38,994 bases of DNA from Terriglobia bacterium (lineage in GTDB: Bacteria > Acidobacteriota > Terriglobia > Bryobacterales > Bryobacteraceae): NCBI GenBank assembly GCA_020073145.1, contig JAIQFS010000058.1, positions 1 to 38,994 of the forward strand. The letters are read 5' to 3'. Below are positions 23,991-32,823 of the stretch, piece after piece. Below the pieces are notes generated by a model, which saw only the letters and a list, made by a program, of their open reading frames with translations, was not told where the DNA came from and did no database searches. Numbering within the stretch: the first letter of the stretch is position 1; every line of letters begins with the position of its first letter. Both the position numbers and the translations under genes were made by a program.

Positions 23991-24304
23991 AGGCCTCCTA
24001 CCTCCGCGCCGGGCGCCAGCCTGGACAGCAACGGGTAGCGCTTCCGTGAGGCCTCGAGCGCCGCTTCCCCGGACCGGGTGAGATGGTAATACTTGCGCGG
24101 AGGCCGCAGAGCGGCGTCCGCCACGGACTGCCGCTCCCAGTGGGATCGAATCAAGCGGTCGCGCTCCAACCGGCGCATCGCGGGATAGACGGTTCCGCTG
24201 GCCAGGCCCGTCACTTCCATCACGGTGTAGCCATAGAGGTAGCCGGCGCCGATGGTCTGCAGGATCAGGGCCGCAGTGTGGGAAAGTCCGGGTAAGTCGG
24301 CCAT
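23987..24304 (-). CDS. PadR family transcriptional regulator
   Basis: 105 residues with the PadR winged helix: GAGYLYGYTVMEVTGLASGTVYPAMRRLERD (about 19-49), then a wing with PPRKYYHLTRSGEAAL (about 68-83). The start is the ATG at 24304, giving the normal N-terminus; the frame is open further upstream but that part is not PadR-like. A PadR-type operator and a -10 element lie directly upstream, so autoregulation is likely. It is coupled by a 4-base overlap to the membrane protein gene and is divergent from the patatin gene. Confidence 0.92.
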   Translation of the reverse strand: MADLPGLSHTAALILQTIGAGYLYGYTVMEVTGLASGTVYPAMRRLERDRLIRSHWERQSVADAALRPPRKYYHLTRSGEAALEASRKRYPLLSRLAPGAEVGGL

Positions 24305-24310
24305 GGTCGA

Positions 24311-24335
24311 AGTATACCTATGTAGCATTCTACAT
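24311..24335 (-). promoter_or_regulatory. PadR operator and leaderless promoter
   Basis: A perfect dyad ATGTAG-CATT-CTACAT (24320-24335) has the ATGT-N8-ACAT form known for PadR binding sites. On the minus strand it is followed by TATACT (24316-24311), six bases, then the PadR ATG at 24304. Predicted +1 is the A of that ATG. The operator fills the spacer upstream of the -10 element, so bound PadR would block its own promoter. It could also affect the patatin gene, whose own -10-like element is 42 bases away. Confidence 0.8.
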
Positions 24336-24376
24336 GGGAAGAGGAAAATAGATGGCTGCCGGGGCCGGATGGGCAC

Positions 24377-24382
24377 TAGAAT
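24377..24382 (+). promoter_or_regulatory. Putative -10 element (TAGAAT) of the patatin gene
   Basis: TAGAAT lies 8 bases before the GTG at 24391; predicted +1 is 24389, leaving a two-base leader. Confidence 0.4.
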
Positions 24383-24390
24383 GGGTACAG

Positions 24391-25086
24391 GTGAGCACCG
24401 CGCTCGTGTTGTCGGCCGGCGGCATGTTTGCCGCCTGGGAAGCCGGGGTTTGGAAGACGCTTGCCGGCTCGTTTCGCCCGGACTTGATCGTCGGCGCTTC
24501 TTCCGGCGCCTGGAACGGATGGGCCATCGCCGGAGGCGCATCGCCGGACGATCTGGTGCGGGAATGGCACGATACCTCCATCGCCGCCACCTGGCTCTTC
24601 CGCTCCGAACTGCTCCACCGCAAAGCCCAGGAACTTTGGACGCGCTACCAACCGCGCGTTCCCTTCGGCCTGACCGTAGTCCAAGTCCCGCATTTTCACG
24701 CGCGGCTGGTGTGTAGCCCGCACGTCACGGCCCGCCACCTGGCGGCCACCTGCGCCATCCCCGGCGCGTTTCCGGCCGTGTCCATCGACGATCAGTATTT
24801 CGTGGATGGCGGGCTGCTGGGCTCGCTGCCCCTATGGGCGGCCGAAGAGATGGGGGCTACCCGCGCCATCGCCGTCAATTGCCTCACTGGCGTGCCGTAC
24901 CGGATGGCCCGCGCCGTCCTGCGTCCGCGCGGCCCCAGTTCGCGGCTCGACGTGGTGTTGATCGAACCCTCCGAACAACTGGGGTCGCTGCGCGACACCG
25001 TCTGCTGGTCGCACTCCAACATCGAACGGTGGATTGAGCTGGGCGAGCGGGACGCGAAACAGGCCTTGAGTTTGATTACAATGTAG
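24391..25086 (+). CDS. Patatin-like phospholipase/hydrolase
   Basis: 231 residues. The serine nucleophile is S37 in GASSG, the catalytic-dyad aspartate is D139 in DGG, and the glycine-rich oxyanion turn is SAGGMF near 8-13. There is no signal peptide or membrane segment, so a cytoplasmic or peripheral lipid acyl hydrolase is expected. I prefer the GTG at 24391 because it places the first beta strand (ALVLSAGG) at the normal distance from the start; an ATG at 24352 would add 13 residues. It is followed after three bases by two small genes on the same strand. Confidence 0.88.
   Translation: MSTALVLSAGGMFAAWEAGVWKTLAGSFRPDLIVGASSGAWNGWAIAGGASPDDLVREWHDTSIAATWLFRSELLHRKAQELWTRYQPRVPFGLTVVQVPHFHARLVCSPHVTARHLAATCAIPGAFPAVSIDDQYFVDGGLLGSLPLWAAEEMGATRAIAVNCLTGVPYRMARAVLRPRGPSSRLDVVLIEPSEQLGSLRDTVCWSHSNIERWIELGERDAKQALSLITM
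25077..25082 (+). promoter_or_regulatory. Putative internal -10 element (TACAAT), near-leaderless start
   Basis: TACAAT inside the end of the patatin gene lies 7 bases before the ATG at 25090; predicted +1 is 25089. The small genes may thus also be expressed without the patatin gene. Confidence 0.4.
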
Positions 25087-25089
25087 GGC

Positions 25090-25410
25090 ATGCCGTCCTA
25101 TCGGGTCTACGCTTTGAAGGATTCGCTCCGGCAGCAGTTCCGCGCCGCGCCCCACGTGTCAGGCAGCGCGGCGGTCAAGCCCAAAGACTATGACCCACGA
25201 GGCCAGATCGACGCGCTCCACGAGTACGATGCCTGGCGGCTGCTGCGCGAATCCGGCGAGCCGCTGGCGGTCGGCGATCTGTTGGAAGGCGACGACGGTC
25301 AACTGCGCATCTGCAAGTACGTCGGGTTTGAGCCGGCTGCCTGGGTGCTCCCGGAGCCGCCGCGGCCGCCCGTCGAGCCGGAAGGCGTCAGTCCCACCCC
25401 CGCCGGTTAG
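25090..25410 (+). CDS. Small protein of unknown function
   Basis: 106 residues, no signal peptide. The start resembles a short motif (PSYRVYALKDSLRQQFR) and a compact domain follows (YDAWRLLRESGEPLAVGDLL, then LRICKYVGFEPAAW), ending in a Pro-rich tail. Homologues from memory occur beside zinc-ribbon proteins in acidobacteria, but I do not know a function. It lies three bases after the patatin stop and seven before the zinc-ribbon start. Confidence 0.72.
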   Translation: MPSYRVYALKDSLRQQFRAAPHVSGSAAVKPKDYDPRGQIDALHEYDAWRLLRESGEPLAVGDLLEGDDGQLRICKYVGFEPAAWVLPEPPRPPVEPEGVSPTPAG

Positions 25411-25417
25411 GAGCGAT

Positions 25418-25738
25418 ATGCCGGATTACCGTCTGGGCGACATCATCGACGACTTTTGCGTCCGCTGCAAACGGATCATGAACCACGCGGTGGTGTCGGT
25501 GCTGAACGCCGAGCCCGCCAAGGTTCGTTGCCGCACCTGTCACAGCGATCACGATTACCGGCACGAGCAGGCGCCGCCGCCCAAAGTGGATTCGCGCAAA
25601 GCGGCATTGTTCAACGAAGTCCTGAAAACGGTGAGTCCCGGGGACACCCAGCCGGCCGAAGCTGTGGCCGAAGCGGCCCCCGAAGCTGCTCAGGCCGATC
25701 CTCCCAAGCTCAAATCCAAGAGCAAAACCAAAAAGTAG
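25418..25738 (+). CDS. Small zinc-ribbon protein with Lys-rich tail
   Basis: 106 residues from the ATG at 25418, which has AGGAGC 5-6 bases upstream. Two cysteine pairs (CVRCK near 14-18 and CRTC near 38-41) form a likely four-cysteine zinc site. The second half is low-complexity Ala/Glu/Pro and ends in a strongly basic Lys-rich tail, suggesting nucleic-acid or ribosome contact. It is probably cytoplasmic and made together with the upstream small gene. No family name is secure. Confidence 0.72.
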   Translation: MPDYRLGDIIDDFCVRCKRIMNHAVVSVLNAEPAKVRCRTCHSDHDYRHEQAPPPKVDSRKAALFNEVLKTVSPGDTQPAEAVAEAAPEAAQADPPKLKSKSKTKK

Positions 25739-25765
25739 TGCGGGCGCGCGGTTTGCCCGCGGTGT

Positions 25766-28105
25766 CTAAAACTCCACTTGCAGGCGCACCGCCGCCGAGC
25801 GTGGCGCGGCCACGGCGGTGCCGGAGAACAAGCCCGCGAAGTTGATCACGTTCAGCCGGTCGGTCACGTTAGCGACATCCGCCTGGATCCGCACCGACCG
25901 CTTCTCGTGCTTCCATACTTCGGCGCCAGCCGAGAAATCGAGCGAGAAGGAAGGCCGCACGCGGCCCCGGTCGAAATTGACGCGGTCGAGAACGGCCTGT
26001 CCGTACTGCTGCGCCAGGAGCCCGGCGTCGCCGACCCCAGCGAGTTCCACGGGCAAGCCGCTGCCGTACGCCGCGGCCGAGGCCACCCAAAGGCGAGGCA
26101 GCACCTGATAACGGAAGCGGGCGCGCACGGAATTGCGCTGGTCCTGGCTGATCGGGAACCGCTCATGGCTTTGCAGCAGAGAAGCGGAGTTGTCATCCAG
26201 AAACAGGCCTCCAGCAATCGGCAGCTGGCCCATTCCCACCATATTCGAATAGCTCACGAAGCCCGAAACCCGCCCCCACCGGAGAACCCCCAGCTTAGCT
26301 TCGAAGCCGTAGATGGCGGCCTGATTGAAGGCAATGGGGAAGCTGATCCCGGTGTTGAGCAGCAGGTCGTCATCGGCGAAGTTGCGCACGTCGCGGCGGT
26401 AATAGCTGGCATCCAGCCGGAGATGGGCGAAGAGACTTTTGGCCAGTCCGGCCTCATAAAAATTGCCGCGGGACGGCCGGACCGGTAGCGCCAGGGCGGC
26501 GTCGTTCAGCGCCACCAGGGAGCCGGAGCCGGCCAGCAGAAGGTTTTCGACCGCCGGCATCTGAAAAGCCCGGTCATAGGAAGCGCGCAGCACCAGACCC
26601 GTACCGGGCACCTGCCAAGAGGCCGCCAGCCGGGGACTGGCCGCCTGCTCATGCACGATCAGTGCGTAGTGATCCCAGCGCAGGCCCGCGTTGATGGTCA
26701 GGGAATGGAAGCGGATCTGATCCTGTGCGTAGACGCCCTGCTCGCGATTCTGGCGGCGGTTGGCGAATTGAAACGAGGACGGCGTGTCGGGATCGAAGAT
26801 AGGGATGCCTTGAATCTGGTATTCGACCAAGCGGTACGAAAATTGCTCTTCAATCGAGCGGAAGACGCCGTCGGCTCCGAATTTGAGATTGTGAGCGCCC
26901 AGGTTCACCGACAGAGCCGCCGTCGCGTAGCCTTCGCGGAAGCGGCGGTTCTGGGCCGGAGCGATGGGGGTCGAGAGCGGGTTGGACCAGAGCCCCGCGG
27001 TCACATCGCGTCCCGAGCCGCGCACGTCGAACAGCACGCGTGGCGACAACAGGTGAGTGAAGGAAGCCTGGCCGCTGGTCTCTTCGGCGGTGCGATCCTG
27101 CCGCTGCCCCGCATCCTGCTGCAGGCCTTCGTTTGGAACCAGAAAGCCCACGCGGTTACGCCGCACTTGCACGCGCGACCGGTCCGACGCTCCCCAATTC
27201 CGCTCCCATCTCCCGCCGACGCCGGCGCCGGAACCGTGATTGGTGAAGTTCTGCAAGACGGGCGGATCCAGGTACCGGTCGGTGGTCATGGCGTCGGCGC
27301 TGAGCCCCACCGTGTCCTTGCCGAAACCGTATTGGGCCTCCAAGGAACCCGTGCCCGTGCCGAAACTGCCGCCTTGCATCGACGCCGTTCCGTGAAATCC
27401 GGGGCGCGTGTCGCGCGTGGTGTTCACCTCGATCACGCCGCCCAACTGCCGGCCGTACTCGGCTGGATAGCCGCCGGTGCGGACCACCAGGGACTGGAAT
27501 TCATCGATGTCGAGAGCTGGGGCGAAGTTGGGCGAGCGGTTGTCGAGCAAAGGCAGGCCATCGAGGACATACTGGACGCCATACTCGGAACCGCGCGGGT
27601 GAAGGACTCCATTGGCCTCCAGCAACCAACCGGGTTGGGCATTGACCAGGTCGATGATGGCGCGCGCGGGAGCCGAGGAGGGGCGGTCGCGCAAAGTCTC
27701 GGCGCCGATCTGCTGGCTGGCCCCGGTGCGGTCGGGGTTGAGAAGGGTCTCGGTGTCCTGCACATCGATAGTGGTTTCGATGGGCGCCACCACCAGCGTC
27801 ACCTTATAAGTCAACGGAACTTCTGAGCGGATTTCGATGAGAGTCGTGGCCGTCTGAAAACCCTCCCGCGAAACGCGCAGCCGGTAGATGCCGAATGGCA
27901 AGGCAGAGAGGGTCTGCTGCCCCTCGATGCCGGTGGTGAACGCCTGCCGTACGTCTGTGGCCTGGCCCACCAGTTCACCGGAAGAAGTAAGACCCGCACC
28001 GGTGGAATCCACCACCCGGAGGCGCAACTCTCCGGCTTGCCGTTGCGCGAGGAGGGGCAGAGCCGCCATGGACAAGACGGCGAACCGGTAGAAGCGCCGG
28101 GACAT
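25766..28105 (-). CDS. TonB-dependent outer-membrane receptor
   Basis: 779 residues. A signal peptide (about 1-20, ending LLAQ) precedes a carboxypeptidase-like beta-sandwich (about 24-110, GELRLRVVDSTGAGL), a plug domain (about 120-235, with YVLDGLPLLDNRSP and EYGRQLGGVIEVNTT) and a 22-strand type barrel ending in QVEF with a terminal Phe. It imports a large or scarce ligand through the outer membrane using TonB energy; the ligand is unknown. A TACAAT hexamer lies 9 bases before the ATG. It converges with the zinc-ribbon gene and is not in an operon. Confidence 0.92.
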   Translation of the reverse strand: MSRRFYRFAVLSMAALPLLAQRQAGELRLRVVDSTGAGLTSSGELVGQATDVRQAFTTGIEGQQTLSALPFGIYRLRVSREGFQTATTLIEIRSEVPLTYKVTLVVAPIETTIDVQDTETLLNPDRTGASQQIGAETLRDRPSSAPARAIIDLVNAQPGWLLEANGVLHPRGSEYGVQYVLDGLPLLDNRSPNFAPALDIDEFQSLVVRTGGYPAEYGRQLGGVIEVNTTRDTRPGFHGTASMQGGSFGTGTGSLEAQYGFGKDTVGLSADAMTTDRYLDPPVLQNFTNHGSGAGVGGRWERNWGASDRSRVQVRRNRVGFLVPNEGLQQDAGQRQDRTAEETSGQASFTHLLSPRVLFDVRGSGRDVTAGLWSNPLSTPIAPAQNRRFREGYATAALSVNLGAHNLKFGADGVFRSIEEQFSYRLVEYQIQGIPIFDPDTPSSFQFANRRQNREQGVYAQDQIRFHSLTINAGLRWDHYALIVHEQAASPRLAASWQVPGTGLVLRASYDRAFQMPAVENLLLAGSGSLVALNDAALALPVRPSRGNFYEAGLAKSLFAHLRLDASYYRRDVRNFADDDLLLNTGISFPIAFNQAAIYGFEAKLGVLRWGRVSGFVSYSNMVGMGQLPIAGGLFLDDNSASLLQSHERFPISQDQRNSVRARFRYQVLPRLWVASAAAYGSGLPVELAGVGDAGLLAQQYGQAVLDRVNFDRGRVRPSFSLDFSAGAEVWKHEKRSVRIQADVANVTDRLNVINFAGLFSGTAVAAPRSAAVRLQVEF

Positions 28106-28114
28106 CTGCTTCGC

Positions 28115-28120
28115 ATTGTA
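28115..28120 (-). promoter_or_regulatory. Putative -10 element (TACAAT) of the TonB receptor
   Basis: TACAAT on the minus strand lies 9 bases before the ATG at 28105; predicted leader of three bases. Confidence 0.4.
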
Positions 28121-28564
28121 CCGGAAACGGGAGTCTGAAGGCGTTCAGCCGATTGTCGGCCTGGCCCCACCGCGAGTGCGCCGTCTCTCTAGTTTCCAAT
28201 GGGCCGATGGGGTCTAAGTCGATTTTCTCCCTTAGCGATGTTCAAGGGGCTGGAGTCGTGGGAAGCCATCCACCAAGAATCGGAAAGGTACTGCTTCGCC
28301 ATCTAAGAGGACGGTAAGTCGGCCGCGACAGTTAGACACATCCATAGTTACACAGTTACACCAAGATTTCCCTGCCGACGTCAATGGACCATTCGAACCG
28401 CGGAATCCCCAAAAGTACCAAGAGCGAGCTGAACCGGTGGGCTGCCGAGAGAGGGCACGGGCAGGCAAATCGACTGCCCCGTCGGCTTGGCAGGCTCCTC
28501 ATCCGAGCTGTGCCGGACTCAGCAGCCTCCGATGGGTGCCGGGCGGTCCTTTCAGGAAGACTGG

Positions 28565-28570
28565 TATTCT
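28565..28570 (+). promoter_or_regulatory. Putative -10 element (TATTCT) of the GT2 gene
   Basis: TATTCT lies 8 bases before the GTG at 28579; predicted +1 is 28577, leaving a two-base leader. Confidence 0.35.
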
Positions 28571-28578
28571 GGCGGCTG

Positions 28579-29715
28579 GTGTTCTGGTTTTGGTTCTTTG
28601 TCGGTCCGGCGCTCACTCTGGCTTTCCGTTCTCTGACGGGAGAGTCGGAGCGGGCGGATTACATCCATCGACGGTTGGCGGAGACATCGGAATACTCGCC
28701 GCCGGCCAGCGTGATCGTACCCGTCAAGGGACACGATGACGGGCTGCGCGAGAACCTGGCGGCGCTGGCGGCACTGGATTATCCCGACTACGAACTGATT
28801 GTGGTGGCGCGCTCGGCCGCGGACATTCCACCGGGCGTGCTGCCCGCGCGGTCCAGAGTCGTGCTGGCGAATCGGGAAGAGCCGGGAACTTCGGAGAAAG
28901 TGCTCAACCTGGCGGCCGCTGTCCAGGCGACCCGCAAACGCAGCCAGATCTTTGCATTTGCCGACTCCGATGGGCGCGTCACGCCGCGCTGGCTGCGGGC
29001 GCTGGCTGCGCCGCTGGCGGACGACGGTGTCGGGGCCTCGACGGGCTACCGCTGGTTCACTCCGCAGCCGGCCGCGTTCTGGGCGCTGTTGCGGGGGGTG
29101 TGGGACGCCGTGCCGGCTGGCATGCTCGGCCCCGGCCGGAACCGGTTCGCCTGGGGCGGCGCCATGGCGATCCGCAAAGAAACGTTCCTGGAGGCGCTGG
29201 TCTTTTCCTATTGGAAGGACACGATCAGCGACGATTACGCATTGAGCGCGGCCGTGCGCGCGGCCGGCCTGACCATCGCGTATGCTCCCGGCGCGCTGGT
29301 GCCCTGCCTGGAGCGCATCACGGCTCCGCGGTTCTTCGCCTGGATCCGGCGCCAGATGATGATCACGCGCGTCTACAATCCGAAGCAGTGGGGGCCGGGG
29401 CTGATCGCTCACGTTTTCTATTGCGGCGGCATGGCAGCTTCGGCGGCCGCGATCGCGCGAGGCCACGGGCTGGCGTGGTGGGCGCTGGCGGCGCAACTGG
29501 CGCCGGGCATGGTCAAAGGATGGCGGCGCGCGCGGCTGGCGCGGCGGGCGCTGCCCGAACAGGAGCGCTGGTTTCGGCGGTGGGAATGGGTCCACACGGC
29601 GGCGGTTCCGGTGGCCACGTGGATCTGGCTGGTGGCGCTGGTCTCTTCGGCCTTCGGCCGCACCATCGAATGGCGCGGCTATCGCTACCGATTGAAAACG
29701 CCGGGGGGCGTTTAG
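28579..29715 (+). CDS. GT2/GT21 family glycosyltransferase, ceramide glucosyltransferase-like
   Basis: 378 residues from the GTG at 28579. The N-terminal helix (FWFWFFVGPALTLAF) anchors the protein. The GT-A core has ASVIVPVKG, the metal-binding DSD in FAFADSDGRV, the acidic DDY in ISDDYALS, and a RRQMMITRVY segment in place of the (Q/R)xxRW motif. The C-terminal helices end with IEWRGYRYRL, a sequence typical of ceramide glucosyltransferase and HpnI-like enzymes. It probably transfers a sugar to a lipid on the cytoplasmic side of the membrane. I chose this start because the frame upstream to 28384 has no helix of the family and because TATTCT lies 8 bases before the GTG. Confidence 0.82.
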   Translation: MFWFWFFVGPALTLAFRSLTGESERADYIHRRLAETSEYSPPASVIVPVKGHDDGLRENLAALAALDYPDYELIVVARSAADIPPGVLPARSRVVLANREEPGTSEKVLNLAAAVQATRKRSQIFAFADSDGRVTPRWLRALAAPLADDGVGASTGYRWFTPQPAAFWALLRGVWDAVPAGMLGPGRNRFAWGGAMAIRKETFLEALVFSYWKDTISDDYALSAAVRAAGLTIAYAPGALVPCLERITAPRFFAWIRRQMMITRVYNPKQWGPGLIAHVFYCGGMAASAAAIARGHGLAWWALAAQLAPGMVKGWRRARLARRALPEQERWFRRWEWVHTAAVPVATWIWLVALVSSAFGRTIEWRGYRYRLKTPGGV

Positions 29716-29719
29716 CGAG

Positions 29720-29725
29720 TATAAT
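29720..29725 (+). promoter_or_regulatory. -10 element (TATAAT) before the lysine-rich ORF and thiC
   Basis: A perfect TATAAT; predicted +1 is about 29732. A TTGAAA at 29692-29697 is 22 bases upstream, too far for a normal spacer. A small 7-bp hairpin (29696-29713) overlaps the end of the GT2 gene. Confidence 0.55.
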
Positions 29726-29747
29726 CTCAACGTAAGGGAGGATTTGC

Positions 29748-29804
29748 GTGGCTAAGGACAGAAGTCCCAAAAAGGAAAAGAAGAAGCCAAAGAAGGCGAA
29801 GTAG
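29748..29804 (+). CDS. 18-residue lysine-rich small protein or leader peptide
   Basis: GTG at 29748 to TAG at 29802-29804 encodes MAKDRSPKKEKKKPKKAK, with nine Lys, one Arg and three acidic or Ser residues among 18. A strong Shine-Dalgarno sequence (AAGGGAGG) lies 7 bases before the start, and a perfect TATAAT lies just upstream, so translation is likely. thiC begins 63 bases downstream with hairpins between. Either it is a free small basic protein, perhaps RNA-binding, or a leader peptide whose translation affects thiC. I find no other annotated family. Confidence 0.6.
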   Translation: MAKDRSPKKEKKKPKKAK

Positions 29805-29813
29805 CGGTTGTGA

Positions 29814-31262
<1,449 letters not shown>

Positions 31263-31505
31263 GGCCCCCGGGCTTCCCTCGACAGTTACGACGTTTGAGT
31301 CCAGGCTAAATCCCGGAGCCTAATGGGACTGGGGCCGTGCAGGCCGGTAGGCATTCGACAGCATCCGGAGTGCGGGCTCTGGCCCCTCAGCATCCGGAAT
31401 GAATTCCGGCTGCCCGATGCGAGGGTCCCGCTCATCGCTACTTTCGTACCGGTACAATCCGGCGCCAACCCAGTACCGCAGGCCGCTAGATTAATATATT
31501 CAGGT

Positions 31506-31524
31506 CTTATACTGCAGATATAAG
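31506..31524 (+). repeat. Inverted repeat in the promoter of the PEP-CTERM gene
   Basis: CTTATA (31506-31511) and TATAAG (31519-31524) flank a seven-base centre containing CTGCAG. The left arm contains TATACT (31508-31513), so the dyad covers a possible -10 element and could be an operator. Within the 274-base gap after thiC there is also a twice-occurring CAGCATCCGGA near 31360 and 31388. Confidence 0.4.
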
Positions 31525-31536
31525 GATGGACTCTTA

Positions 31537-32163
31537 GTGCGTCGACAATCTAGCTTACGTCCCCCCCTGCGGTTCTTACTCTGGATGGGGGTGCTCGTTG
31601 GCCTTTTGAGCACTGTGGCTCCGTTGCGAGCCGATGCGATTCCCTACGCGAACGTCGGGACACAAGCACCAGTCAACCTGTTTACGGCAACCAACACGGG
31701 ACCCGTCTGGGCCTATTTCTACGGCTCGGATGCGGCCTACAACAGCGAAATCGGCCTCCTGGTGGAGAACGTGTCCACCCATACCGTAGGGCTGCTCAAT
31801 CACATTTCGTTCGTCGGACAAAGCCTCGATCTAGGATCGGCAGCGGCCGGGGATACCCTGGTCTTCCAATTAGTCGTAATCACGACCTGCGACACTTGGT
31901 ATTCCGATCCGAGCCTCAACTCGGACGACCTCAACCATACATACGCCACCGACTTTACCGGCTCCGGCAAGACTCCGGTCGGAACCTATATCGCGTTCGA
32001 GGATTATCGCGGCGGCGGAGACCTGGACTACAACGATTACCAATTTGTGGCCACAAACGTGACAAGGAATGCAGTGCCGGAACCGGCTGCCCTCGGTCTG
32101 CTGATCGCCGGGTTGGCTACCGTGGCGATCGAAAAGCGTCGGGCGCGCCGGGCCCAAGCCTGA
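31537..32163 (+). CDS. PEP-CTERM protein with DUF4114-like domain
   Basis: 208 residues. A signal peptide with a basic start (about 1-33) is followed by a beta-rich domain with the signature GTYIAFEDYRGGGDLDYNDYQF (D-rich, calcium-like; given by its elements G-T-Y, E-D and L-D-Y-N-D), as in DUF4114-type proteins. The end is a PEP-CTERM signal: VPEPAALGLLIAGLATVAIE then a cluster of Arg. Such proteins are cut and sorted by exosortase to the cell surface or matrix. The start is a GTG overlapping a three-codon ORF (ATG to TAG); AAGGA lies 11 bases upstream. Confidence 0.85.
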   Translation: MRRQSSLRPPLRFLLWMGVLVGLLSTVAPLRADAIPYANVGTQAPVNLFTATNTGPVWAYFYGSDAAYNSEIGLLVENVSTHTVGLLNHISFVGQSLDLGSAAAGDTLVFQLVVITTCDTWYSDPSLNSDDLNHTYATDFTGSGKTPVGTYIAFEDYRGGGDLDYNDYQFVATNVTRNAVPEPAALGLLIAGLATVAIEKRRARRAQA

Positions 32164-32230
32164 CACCCCAACCGACCTTTGATAGGACCCGGAGAGTCGG
32201 TGTCCGCACTTGGATGGCGGCGCCGCAGGG

Positions 32231-32236
32231 TACGAT
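32231..32236 (+). promoter_or_regulatory. Putative -10 element (TACGAT), exactly leaderless start
   Basis: TACGAT is followed by six bases and the GTG at 32243, so the predicted +1 is the G of the start codon. Confidence 0.45.
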
Positions 32237-32242
32237 AGCGGA

Positions 32243-32755
32243 GTGGCAAGCTTGCAGCGCGGCCAGGAACGCATCCGGGTCCTCGTGACCGGCGGGACTT
32301 TCGATAAAGAGTACAACGAGATCCACGGGGAACTGTTCTTCAAAGACACGCACCTGGTGGAGATGCTGGCGCTAGGTCGCTGCAGGCTGGATCTGGAAAT
32401 CCAGACCCTCATGATGATCGACAGCCTGGAGATGACCGACCGTCACCGGGCGGCCATCGTGGAGGCCTGCACGCGGGCGCCTGAATCCCGACTGGTGATC
32501 ACACACGGCACCGACACCATGGAGACCACCGCGAAGATGCTGGCGGCGGCCGTGCCCGCGAAGACCATCGTACTGACCGGGGCCATGGTGCCGTACAAAT
32601 TCGGTAGCTCCGACGGGTTGTTCAACCTGGGGAGCGCGCTGGCCTTCGTTCAGACGCTCGGTCCGGGTGTGTACATCGCGATGAATGGCCGATGTTTTCC
32701 GGCGGGGCGCGCTCGCAAGAACCGGAAAACGGGGGTATTTGAGGAAAGCGAGTGA
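32243..32755 (+). CDS. Single-domain asparaginase-like protein
   Basis: 170 residues from the GTG at 32243. It covers only the N-terminal domain of type I/II asparaginases: LVTGGTFDK (T16, T19), THGTDTM (T90, D91) and TGAMVPYKF. The usual C-terminal domain of about 150 residues is absent, and the gene ends with a short basic tail. Full-length enzymes need both domains for the active site between subunits; one-domain forms occur in several phyla with unproven activity. It is cytoplasmic and isolated between two unrelated genes. Confidence 0.8.
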   Translation: MASLQRGQERIRVLVTGGTFDKEYNEIHGELFFKDTHLVEMLALGRCRLDLEIQTLMMIDSLEMTDRHRAAIVEACTRAPESRLVITHGTDTMETTAKMLAAAVPAKTIVLTGAMVPYKFGSSDGLFNLGSALAFVQTLGPGVYIAMNGRCFPAGRARKNRKTGVFEESE

Positions 32756-32783
32756 GAAGCCGCTGAGTCCGCGCGCCGTGTGA

Positions 32784-32789
32784 TAGCAT
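32784..32789 (+). promoter_or_regulatory. Extended -10 promoter of the cupin gene
   Basis: TGaTAGCAT (32781-32789) is an extended -10 element. It predicts a leader of about 28 bases containing GGAGGAA (32815-32821) before the ATG at 32824, unlike the leaderless starts elsewhere. Confidence 0.55.
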
Positions 32790-32823
32790 TTTCCTCAACA
32801 CCCACGCTGCACTGGAGGAAAAT

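Larger units (their letters stand above)
28106..28578 (+). other. Gene-free region with a small ORF remnant and a short repeat
   Basis: This is the only gap over 300 bases. On the minus strand a 37-codon ORF (about 28343-28230, starting MDVSNCRGRLTVLLDG) looks protein-like and uses more A/T at third positions than its neighbours; I do not recognise it and it may be a fragment. An octamer AGTTACAC occurs twice in tandem near 28343-28360. The plus-strand frame open from 28384 has no support before 28579. Confidence 0.4.

Noticed and set aside
26651-27826. Plus-strand frame of 391 codons opposite the TonB receptor
   Set aside because: The opposite strand has an intact receptor with plug, barrel and terminal Phe. 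The plus translation shows no domain.
31340-31420. CAGCATCCGGA seen twice after thiC as a repeat family or CRISPR
   Set aside because: Only two copies of 11 bases with no regular spacing; not an array.
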